A stretch of DNA of 11,147 bases. It comes from Ghiorsea sp. (GTDB lineage Bacteria > Pseudomonadota > Zetaproteobacteria > Mariprofundales > Mariprofundaceae). The stretch spans positions 1 through 11,147 of the forward strand of contig JALUWH010000169.1 of NCBI GenBank assembly GCA_027019685.1, written 5' to 3'. The notes under the pieces are model-generated. The model was not told the DNA's origin. It made no database searches and was given only the letters and a program-made list of their open reading frames with translations. The position numbers and the translations under genes were made by a program. This document shows, in pieces, positions 5,580-11,147 of this stretch; position 1 is the first letter of the stretch, and every line of letters starts with the position of its first letter.

Positions 5580-7081
5580 GTGCTATCGAAGTATTGATTG
5601 GTGGGGCTGACGGCAAGCAAGTGTCTTTGGATGCAGCTATGGCGAATCGCCACGGCTTGATTGCAGGGGCAACGGGCACAGGCAAAACCATTACCCTGCA
5701 AACGCTGGCTGAAAGCTTCTCGCGCATTGGTGTGCCGGTGTTTATGGCGGATGTGAAAGGTGATTTATCAGGCATTTCGCAAGCAGGAAAACCGCACAAA
5801 GAGATTGATAGACGTATCCAAGAGATTGCGATTGATGGCTATCAACATCGTGGCGCACCCACCTTATTCTGGGATATGTTTGGCAAAAAAGGGCATCCCG
5901 TACATACCACGATTTCTGATATGGGGCCTTTGCTGCTGTCGAACTTGTTGGAATTGAATGATACGCAAAGCGGGGTGTTGTATGCTGCATTTCGCATTGC
6001 TGATGATGAAGGTTTATTGCTTCTCGATTTGAAAGATTTGCGTTCCATGCTGGTTTGGATGGGTAAAAATCGCAAAGAAATCAGTGGAGAATATGGCAAT
6101 ATATCGGGCGCAAGTATTGGTGCGATTCAACGTAAACTGCTGGTATTAGAAGAGCAGGGCGCGGAAAACTTTTTTGCCGAGCCTATGCTTCGCCTTCAAG
6201 ATTTGATGATGGTTGATTTCTCAGGGCAGGGTGTGATTAGTTTGTTGGATGTGAGCAAACTTATTCATCAGTCACCAAAATTGTATGCAACATTTTTGCT
6301 GTGGCTTCTTTCTGAATTGTTTGAAAATTTACCTGAAGTGGGCGATGCAGATAAACCCAAATTGGTTTTATTCTTTGATGAAGCCCATCTTATTTTTGAT
6401 GATGCGCCCAAAGCGTTGATGGATAAAGTGGAGCAAGTCGTACGTTTGATTCGTTCTAAAGGTGTGGGTGTGTATTTTATCAGTCAATCGCCTTTGGATA
6501 TTCCTGAGGATGTGTTGGGGCAGTTGGGTATGCGTATTCAACATGCTTTGCGAGCCTTCACGCCTAAGGATCAGCGAGCTGTGCGCACCGCCGCAGAAAC
6601 ATTTAGACCCAATCCCAAGATTGATACGGAAGCTGCCATCACAGAATTAGGCATTGGTGAAGCATTGGTCTCCACTTTGGATGCATCAGGCAGTCCAACG
6701 CCTGTGGAGCGTATTCTTATTCGTCCGCCAGAATCACAAATTGGCCCTGTGGATGATGTTAAGCGAACGGAGCTTATTAGTCGTTCGCCTGTGGGTGGTC
6801 GTTATGAAGAAATCATTGACCGTGAATCGGCTTATGAATTGCTTAAAGAGAGAGCGGAAGAAGAGGAGCGTATGGCAGCGGCTGAAGCTGCGGAAAAGGA
6901 TACATCTAGGGCTTACTCGGATGATGTTTGGCTCAAGCCGAAACCAACGCGTAAACCTACAAGTAATCGGCAAAGTTTTGGGGAAGCAATCATGAAAAGC
7001 GTAGCGCGTAAGGCTACAACCATGATTACAGGTAAATTGGTGCGCGGGCTTTTGGGCTCACTGTTGGGTGGCAGACGTTAA
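5576..7081 (+). CDS. HerA-like DUF853 ATPase (YjgR type)
   Basis: A 501-residue P-loop ATPase of the FtsK/HerA superfamily, full length for the DUF853/YjgR family. Walker A is GATGTGKT (31-38) and Walker B is LVLFFDEAH (263-271). The stretch FMADVKGDLSGIS after strand 2 and the sensor-like VGVYFISQSPLDIPEDVLG are typical of the family. A charged coiled segment lies at about 419-445 (ELLKERAEEEERMAAAEAAE), and the tail is basic and glycine-rich. HerA proteins pump or resect DNA; the role of DUF853 members is not established, so DNA translocase is a family-based guess. The start is GTG, overlapping the MscS stop by four bases with no separate ribosome binding site, which ties its expression to the channel gene. 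Confidence 0.92.
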   Translation: MSAIEVLIGGADGKQVSLDAAMANRHGLIAGATGTGKTITLQTLAESFSRIGVPVFMADVKGDLSGISQAGKPHKEIDRRIQEIAIDGYQHRGAPTLFWDMFGKKGHPVHTTISDMGPLLLSNLLELNDTQSGVLYAAFRIADDEGLLLLDLKDLRSMLVWMGKNRKEISGEYGNISGASIGAIQRKLLVLEEQGAENFFAEPMLRLQDLMMVDFSGQGVISLLDVSKLIHQSPKLYATFLLWLLSELFENLPEVGDADKPKLVLFFDEAHLIFDDAPKALMDKVEQVVRLIRSKGVGVYFISQSPLDIPEDVLGQLGMRIQHALRAFTPKDQRAVRTAAETFRPNPKIDTEAAITELGIGEALVSTLDASGSPTPVERILIRPPESQIGPVDDVKRTELISRSPVGGRYEEIIDRESAYELLKERAEEEERMAAAEAAEKDTSRAYSDDVWLKPKPTRKPTSNRQSFGEAIMKSVARKATTMITGKLVRGLLGSLLGGRR

Positions 7082-7155
7082 TGCAATGTGAGGTCTAAAA
7101 ATGCCTTGAGTCCCCAGCATTCTTTAATGCTATCAAGCAAGAAAAAGACAAAAAG

Positions 7156-7173
7156 AGTATACTGTCCCCGATT
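7156..7173. repeat. GTATACTGTCCCC motif, possible RAYT-associated repeat
   Basis: The motif agtatactgtccccgatt resembles intergenic motifs that I recall beside REP-associated tyrosine transposase genes in other bacteria. Only one copy is seen here and no transposase is present, so this rests on memory of similar motifs. Confidence 0.3.
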
Positions 7174-7210
7174 TCCCCTCTGTGAAACTTACGACCTATG
7201 CGGTTTATAT

Positions 7211-7278
7211 TGTCATTTCGACCGCAGCATAGCGTAGTGGAGAAATCTATAGATGCCTCCACGTTGGTCGGCATGACA
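7211..7278. repeat. REP-like intergenic palindromic element
   Basis: A nested fold: TGTCAT-TT-CGACC (7211-7223) pairs with GGTCG-GC-ATGACA (7266-7278) apart from one mismatch and one wobble. Inside, GTGGAG (7237-7242) pairs with CTCCAC (7257-7262), and ATCTATAGAT (7245-7254) is self-complementary at the tip. TGTCATTTCGACC ends are typical of dispersed non-coding repeats in proteobacterial genomes. Copy number cannot be judged from this window. Confidence 0.7.
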
Positions 7279-7300
7279 GGTGAGGCACTTCGGACTCAGC

Positions 7301-7411
7301 ATGATAAACTACAAAAAACTCTGCGTACTCTGCGGTTCATTCATGTGATGAATTGCCGAAGGAAAGAAACCTGCCCCTTGCCAGTCTTGTGGTTTAGAAT
7401 TGCTAACATGA
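7301..7411 (+). pseudogene. Possible decayed zinc-ribbon frame (two CxxC pairs, two in-frame TGA)
   Basis: From the ATG at 7301 the frame reads MINYKKLCVLCGSFM, two consecutive TGA codons (7346-7351), then IAEGKKPAPCQSCGLELLT and a final TGA. The two CxxCG-type knuckles, 18 codons apart, resemble a small zinc ribbon. No ribosome binding site is visible. CTCTGCGTACTCTGCGG also looks like a dispersed repeat, so the protein-like pattern could be accidental. Confidence 0.25.
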
Positions 7412-7423
7412 ATACATCTTAAC

Positions 7424-7453
7424 TTGACTTATTTTTCGGAACAAGCCTACACT
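7424..7453 (+). promoter_or_regulatory. Promoter of the Met-rich protein gene
   Basis: TTGACT (7424-7429) and TACACT (7448-7453) are 18 bases apart and predict a start at about 7460, the A of the ATG. The gene has no ribosome binding site, so a leaderless message is plausible. I looked for a CueR/MerR dyad in the spacer and saw none. Confidence 0.5.
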
Positions 7454-7459
7454 GTCGTT

Positions 7460-7915
7460 ATGTTAGGCAAAACAAATATCCTTTTTAAACGCTCTAAAGC
7501 GGCTGCGAAACGTATCAGCAGCTTGGTTTTAGCGGTGTTTATGCTGCAAGTTGTTGCGGCTGGATTTTGTGTGTCCACAGCATCAGCAGCACCTGTGCAG
7601 CAAGTTTCTGCGATGGAACACTGCATGGCAGGCAATATGCAAATGTCTGCACAAATGCAGGGCATGGATATGAGCAAGATGGATATGACTATGCAAGCTC
7701 ATGGTTGCTCGCATTGTGATATGCCTGATGTAAATATTTCATTGGATAAACACAGCTTTGATGTTGCAGATATTGCGGCAGACTTTGTGGTTATCGCGCT
7801 TGTACCAACTGTATCGGATGTGCCAACAGCAACATTTGTTGTTTCGCCACCCGATTTACAAACCCAATACACTTCTCTTTCAACTTATAACTTAAACCTT
7901 CGCATTCGCGTTTGA
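7460..7915 (+). CDS. Secreted Met-rich copper/silver-binding protein
   Basis: A 151-residue protein upstream of the Cus pump. A basic N-terminus (FKRSKAAAKR) and a hydrophobic stretch (SSLVLAVFMLQVVAAGFCV) form a signal peptide likely cut after TASA. The Cys in it does not make a proper lipobox. The mature protein has a dense Met/Cys/His region: MEHCMAGNMQMSAQMQGMDM, then SKMDMTMQ, then HGCSHCDMPD. Such clusters bind Cu(I) or Ag(I) in periplasmic copper proteins. The second half has no motif I recognise. The ATG at 7460 is chosen over a TTG at 7424 because the TTG is the -35 of the likely promoter. Its role is probably to buffer metal or deliver it to the pump, based on composition and neighbours. 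A strong terminator follows. Confidence 0.75.
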   Translation: MLGKTNILFKRSKAAAKRISSLVLAVFMLQVVAAGFCVSTASAAPVQQVSAMEHCMAGNMQMSAQMQGMDMSKMDMTMQAHGCSHCDMPDVNISLDKHSFDVADIAADFVVIALVPTVSDVPTATFVVSPPDLQTQYTSLSTYNLNLRIRV

Positions 7916-7933
7916 TTTAACCTTTTGCTAATG

Positions 7934-7959
7934 CCATAGCGATTACCGCTGTGGTTTTT
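7934..7959 (+). terminator. Rho-independent terminator between the Met-rich gene and cusC
   Basis: CCATAGCG (7934-7941) pairs with CGCTGTGG (7947-7954), an eight-base-pair stem with one wobble and a five-base loop, followed by TTTTT. It lies 19 bases after the Met-rich gene. I see no convincing promoter between it and cusC, so read-through probably feeds the pump genes at a lower level. Confidence 0.75.
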
Positions 7960-8011
7960 GTCGCGCATTTTTCTATGAATTCGCCGACTTTAATTCTAGC
8001 AGGAGGTTTGG

Positions 8012-9340
8012 ATGAAATCCTTTCCCTTATATGTTTTACCTTTGTTGGCTGTGTGGTCATGGGCTGGTATAGCCCATGCAGAAACAGCACCGTTAACATT
8101 AGCGCAAGCCAAAGCCTTGGTGGTGCAATCACCATTGTTACAAGCGCAAAAATCTAGGGCGAAAGCACTGGCTTTTAAACCTGAACAAGCAGGAAGTTTG
8201 CCTGACCCTGTGGTGTCTTTAGGTGCCATTAGTTTTCCTGTGGATACATGGAAACGTGGGCAGGAAAATATGACTCAATTGCAAGTGGGTATCAGCCAAG
8301 CCTTACCTTTTCCAGGTAAATTAGGTTTACTAGAAGATGCGGCGCAATTTACGGCTAAAGCAGGACAAGAAGATGTTGCTGAGCTTAGGCTACAATTGCT
8401 TAGCCAAGTGCAAGTGCGTTGGTGGAACTTATATTACCTTGATAAAGCCTTGAATATTGTTGAAAAAAATAAAGGTTTATTAAGACAGTTTATTAAAATT
8501 GCTGAAACCAAATACAAAACGGGTAAAGGTTTACAGCAAGATGTGTTGTTGGCGCAATTGGAATTATCCAAATTATTGGACAGTCAAATGCAATGGCAAT
8601 CGCTGCGTCAATCTGAACAAGCCAGATTGAATGCTTTACTCAATCAACCAGCTTCAACATCAATCGTGTTACCTCATACAGTGGATGAGTTGCTGTATGA
8701 TTTACAAAGTAAAGAGGCTTTATTACAAGTAGCGCAAGTGAGTCGCCCACTTTTGCATGGTAAACAATGGGGTATAGATGCAAGACAAGCTCATGTTGCT
8801 GTGGCAGAAAAAGACTTTTATCCTGATTTTAAAATATCTGCCAGTTATGGCGCAAGGGCGAGCAATGCTACTACTGGTTTAGATAGAGCAGATTTGGCGA
8901 GCTTAAGCTTGAGTTTTAATATTCCTTTCGGGGATACGCAAGATGCACAGCTTGGGCAACGCAAAGCCGAAGCTTTGCAGGCTGAATTTGCTTACGAAGA
9001 TGCATTGGCACAAGTGCAAGCAGAGGTGGGTGTAGCTTTATCTGATTATCAACGTGCTAAGCAACAAGCATCATTATTTAAACAAGGCATTATTCCTCAA
9101 GCTAGGCAAACTGTGGCATCTATGCTTGCGGCATACCAAGTGAATAAAGTGGATTTTTTAAACCTTGTTCGCACGCAAATCACCCTCTACAACTATGAAA
9201 CACAATATTGGAAAGTATTGGCACAAGCCAAACAAAGTTTAGCACGTTTAGACGCGGCTGTGGGTAAGAGTATCCACGGTGTGACGCAGCACAGCCAAGA
9301 AAAATCAGTGAACACAGGCCTGGAGAATCATCATGAATAA
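8012..9340 (+). CDS. cusC: TolC-family outer-membrane channel of a Cus/Czc-type exporter
   Basis: A 442-residue outer-membrane efflux protein that forms the exit duct of a tripartite heavy-metal pump. The signal peptide (MKSFPLYVLPLLAVWSWAGI then AHA) is cut before ETAP. There is no lipobox cysteine, unlike many lipid-anchored CusC proteins. Two OEP repeats follow, at about 28-215 and 235-420. The motif SQALPFPGKLGL, near residue 95, is typical of the CusC/CzcC group, as are the long alpha-helical, Gln/Ala-rich segments. AGGAGG lies six bases before the ATG, the best ribosome binding site in the window. The end overlaps cusB by eight bases. The metal (Cu/Ag rather than Zn/Co/Cd) is inferred from cusB and cusA. 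Confidence 0.92.
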   Translation: MKSFPLYVLPLLAVWSWAGIAHAETAPLTLAQAKALVVQSPLLQAQKSRAKALAFKPEQAGSLPDPVVSLGAISFPVDTWKRGQENMTQLQVGISQALPFPGKLGLLEDAAQFTAKAGQEDVAELRLQLLSQVQVRWWNLYYLDKALNIVEKNKGLLRQFIKIAETKYKTGKGLQQDVLLAQLELSKLLDSQMQWQSLRQSEQARLNALLNQPASTSIVLPHTVDELLYDLQSKEALLQVAQVSRPLLHGKQWGIDARQAHVAVAEKDFYPDFKISASYGARASNATTGLDRADLASLSLSFNIPFGDTQDAQLGQRKAEALQAEFAYEDALAQVQAEVGVALSDYQRAKQQASLFKQGIIPQARQTVASMLAAYQVNKVDFLNLVRTQITLYNYETQYWKVLAQAKQSLARLDAAVGKSIHGVTQHSQEKSVNTGLENHHE

Positions 9341-10832
9341 ACAAACGATAACAGTTGCAGGTGTCATGTTACTGCTTGGGTTGGGTGCGGGTTATATGCT
9401 TGCGCCTTCATCATCTGATTTAAGGCAGCAACAAGCATCTGAAGATAGTAAAAAGGTATTATTTTACCGCAATCCGATGAATCCTGCGATTACCTCACCC
9501 GCACCCGCCAAAGATGAAATGGGCATGGATTACATTCCTGTTTATGCGGAAGCGGATAAACCAGCGGAGAAAAAAGTATTGTTTTATCGCAATCCGATGA
9601 ACCCTGCGATTACTTCGCCTGTACCTGCTAAAGATGAGATGGGCATGGACTATATCCCTGTATTTGCCGATGGTGGTAGCAGCAGTGGATCACCTGTAGG
9701 CACGGTAACGATAGATGGTACGGTAGAACAAAACATGGCTGTGCGTACCACTATGGCTAAGCAGCAAGATTTATCGCGTCATATTCGAACCATTGGTCGG
9801 GTGACTTATGATGAAGAGCGCGTGGCATTATTGCACCCTAAATATAACGGCTGGGTGGAAGAGATGTTTGTCGATGAAACGGGCGAACATGTGCATAAAG
9901 ATACGATGTTGATGTCGATTTATTCCCCGCAATTGGTAGCAACCCAAGAGGAATACTTGTTGGCATTGAATAATGCTGAGGCATTAAAGAATAGCCCCTT
10001 TAAAGATGTACGTGATGGTGCGGTAAGTCTGCTTGATTCAGCGCGTGAGCGTTTGCAGCTATTGGATGTGCCAGAACATCAAATCAAACAGCTTAATAAA
10101 ACACGTAAGGTGATGAAAGGATTACATATTCATTCACCTTTTGATGGTATTGTGATGAATATTGGCGCGCGCGATGGACAGCGCATTACTCCCAACACCG
10201 AGTTGTATAAAATTGCAGATTTATCAAGGGTTTGGGTGATTGTTGATTTGTATGAAGATGATATGCCTTGGGTACAGGTTGGTGATGAAGCAAGTATGCA
10301 AGTTGCAGGTATTCCTGGGCGTGTATTTACGGGCAAGGTCACCTTTATTTACCCCTATTTGGAAGCCAAAACCCGTACACTTAAAGTGAGGCTTGAGTTT
10401 GATAACCCAGAATTGGCTTTAAAACCTGAAATGTTTGCCAATGTGGTTGTGAAAGCCAGTAAACAGTTCAATGCTGTGGTTGTACCCTTAGAAGCCATTA
10501 TTCGCACTGGTGAACAAAACCAAGTATTTGTACAACGTGAAGCAGGTAAGTTTGAACCACGTAAGGTTACGCTTGGTGTAGAAGCGGATGGTTTGGTACA
10601 AGTGGTGCATGGTTTGCAGGCTGGAGAAAAGGTTGTGACTTCGGGCCAATTCTTGATTGATTCAGAATCTAAGCTTAAAGAAGCTACGGCAAAAATGATG
10701 GAAAGCCTTGATGTACAAGGCTCTAATGATGTGAACCCGAATCAAGATTCGACCATGCAAATGGATGATATGGACATGGGTGGTCAAGGCATGGATATGC
10801 AGATGGATGATATGAGCATGGAGGGTAAATAA
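9333..10832 (+). CDS. cusB: CusB-type membrane-fusion protein with duplicated metal-binding module and Met-rich tail
   Basis: A 499-residue periplasmic adaptor linking CusA to CusC and handing over Cu(I)/Ag(I). It has an N-terminal anchor or signal ([20 protein letters not shown]) and then two tandem heavy-metal-binding modules: residues 40-70 and 80-110, each reading [15 protein letters not shown], then [13 protein letters not shown]. The fusion core follows: beta-barrel and lipoyl halves at about 155-210 ([12 protein letters not shown]) and 265-310 ([19 protein letters not shown]), a helical hairpin between them, and the C-terminal barrel to about 455. The last 45 residues are a Met/Asp-rich tail ([16 protein letters not shown]) that looks like extra metal ligands. 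Usual CusB proteins have one N-terminal module. GGAG lies seven bases before the ATG, inside cusC; cusA starts two bases after the stop. Confidence 0.94.
   Translation: MNKQTITVAGVMLLLGLGAGYMLAPSSSDLRQQQASEDSKKVLFYRNPMNPAITSPAPAKDEMGMDYIPVYAEADKPAEKKVLFYRNPMNPAITSPVPAKDEMGMDYIPVFADGGSSSGSPVGTVTIDGTVEQNMAVRTTMAKQQDLSRHIRTIGRVTYDEERVALLHPKYNGWVEEMFVDETGEHVHKDTMLMSIYSPQLVATQEEYLLALNNAEALKNSPFKDVRDGAVSLLDSARERLQLLDVPEHQIKQLNKTRKVMKGLHIHSPFDGIVMNIGARDGQRITPNTELYKIADLSRVWVIVDLYEDDMPWVQVGDEASMQVAGIPGRVFTGKVTFIYPYLEAKTRTLKVRLEFDNPELALKPEMFANVVVKASKQFNAVVVPLEAIIRTGEQNQVFVQREAGKFEPRKVTLGVEADGLVQVVHGLQAGEKVVTSGQFLIDSESKLKEATAKMMESLDVQGSNDVNPNQDSTMQMDDMDMGGQGMDMQMDDMSMEGK
9450..9662 (+). repeat. Tandem in-frame duplication in cusB (120-base period)
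   Basis: Two 93-base units, 9450-9542 and 9570-9662, encode the same 31 residues except Ala57/Val97. By my count they differ at 15 bases, 14 of them silent. That marks an old duplication kept by protein-level selection rather than a recent copying event. Confidence 0.9.
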
Positions 10833-10834
10833 CC

Positions 10835-11147
10835 ATGATTCGTACGCTGATTGAAGCATCCATTAAAAACCGATTCTTGGTTTTGATTGCAATGTTACTG
10901 CTTACATTTGCAGGGTTTCAAGCCATGAAGAACACGCCACTGGATGCCATACCAGACTTATCTGATGTGCAAGTCATTGTGTTCACAGACTTTGAAGGGC
11001 AAGCCCCGCAAGTGGTGGAAGACCAAGTCACTTACCCATTAACGACAGCGATGTTGTCTGTACCCAATACCAAAGTGGTGCGGGGTTATTCCTTTTTTGG
11101 TTTTTCTATGGTCTATGTCATCTTTGAAGATGGTACGGATATGTATT
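10835..11147 (+). CDS. cusA: CusA-type heavy-metal RND pump, N-terminal part (runs off right edge)
   Basis: The first 104 codons of the inner-membrane proton-driven pump. [20 protein letters not shown] opens the first transmembrane helix. Then come [60 protein letters not shown] and [10 protein letters not shown], which follow CusA/SilA closely ([26 protein letters not shown] in E. coli CusA). GGAGGG lies nine bases before the ATG, within the cusB end. The copper/silver subgroup fits the N-terminal motifs. The Met ligands of the pump, further downstream, are outside the window and would settle it. Confidence 0.95.
   Translation, partial: MIRTLIEASIKNRFLVLIAMLLLTFAGFQAMKNTPLDAIPDLSDVQVIVFTDFEGQAPQVVEDQVTYPLTTAMLSVPNTKVVRGYSFFGFSMVYVIFEDGTDMY

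Larger units (their letters stand above)
7082..7459. other. Gene-poor gap with repeats and remnants
   Basis: No credible intact gene is seen in these 378 bases. They hold a short hairpin without a T run (7116-7131), a GTATACTGTCCCC-type motif (7156-7173), a REP-like folded element (7211-7278), a broken zinc-ribbon frame (7301-7411) and a promoter (7424-7453) for the next gene. Confidence 0.7.

Noticed and set aside
7116..7131. AGCATT-CTTT-AATGCT hairpin as terminator of the HerA gene
   Set aside because: The stem is only six AT-rich pairs and no T run follows on either strand.
7346..7351. Tandem TGA read as selenocysteine
   Set aside because: No SECIS-like stem was seen just downstream, tandem UGA would be exceptional, and gene decay or repeat DNA is simpler.
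7198..7422. 74-residue plus-strand frame
   Set aside because: It crosses the REP-like palindrome and the low-complexity repeat; there is no start signal.
7424..7460. CueR/MerR-type operator before the Met-rich gene
   Set aside because: The spacer is 18 rather than 19-20 bases and no ACCTTCC/GGAAGGT-like dyad is present.
10662..10859. His-rich 65-residue minus-strand frame
   Set aside because: The His pattern ([10 protein letters not shown]) is simply the antisense of the Met/Asp-rich CusB tail.
1..11147. CRISPR array, tRNA or rRNA genes, insertion sequences
   Set aside because: No regularly spaced repeats, cloverleaf-like sequences, rRNA motifs or transposase frames were seen on either strand.

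Overview
The window is about 11 kb of Gram-negative bacterial chromosome. Periplasmic signal peptides, a TolC/MFP/RND tripartite exporter and a class II c-type cytochrome all point to a proteobacterium with moderate-to-low GC. I cannot name the species. A marine or iron-associated proteobacterium such as a zetaproteobacterium would fit, but that is only a guess.

Layout. (1) 1-870, minus strand: folA (dihydrofolate reductase) overlaps by 4 bases (ATGA) the start of a secreted TPR protein that runs off the left edge. (2) 1055-4192, plus strand, visibly AT-richer: an orphan lipoamide-dehydrogenase-like flavoprotein, a 37-residue membrane miniprotein starting MSCCDDP, a Crp/Fnr regulator, a Met/His-rich cytochrome c' with its own FNR-type promoter, and a second copy of the MSCCDDP miniprotein. 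The two miniprotein genes form direct repeats (95/114 bases identical) that bracket the regulator and cytochrome. (3) 4173-4376, minus strand: a small unknown protein with a good ribosome binding site. Its 3' end lies antisense to the second miniprotein gene. (4) 4512-7081: a MscS-type channel coupled by a GTGA overlap to a HerA-like DUF853 ATPase. (5) 7082-7459: a gene-poor gap with repeat elements and a decayed zinc-ribbon reading frame. (6) 7460 to the right edge: a copper/silver export locus, with a Met-rich secreted protein, a terminator, then cusC, cusB and the start of cusA in overlapping or near-overlapping order.

How the genes work together. Region 6 is a heavy-metal efflux system. 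The small Met-rich protein and the Met-rich parts of CusB (two N-terminal metal-binding modules and a C-terminal tail) would capture Cu(I)/Ag(I) in the periplasm. CusA would pump the metal out through CusC. The terminator after the first gene would make more of the small binding protein than of the pump. Region 2 looks like a small redox/gas-response module. The regulator lacks the FNR iron-sulphur cysteines, and an 8-2-8 palindrome sits exactly 41.5 bases upstream of the start site predicted for the cytochrome c' promoter. That is the classic activator position for Crp/Fnr proteins.

The most unusual items are the duplicated MSCCDDP miniproteins around the regulator-cytochrome pair, the tandemly duplicated and synonymously diverged metal-binding module in CusB, the orphan flavoprotein without the usual NAD-ribose acid, and two promoters that predict leaderless mRNAs. 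All calls come from reading the sequence by eye; no database search was possible.
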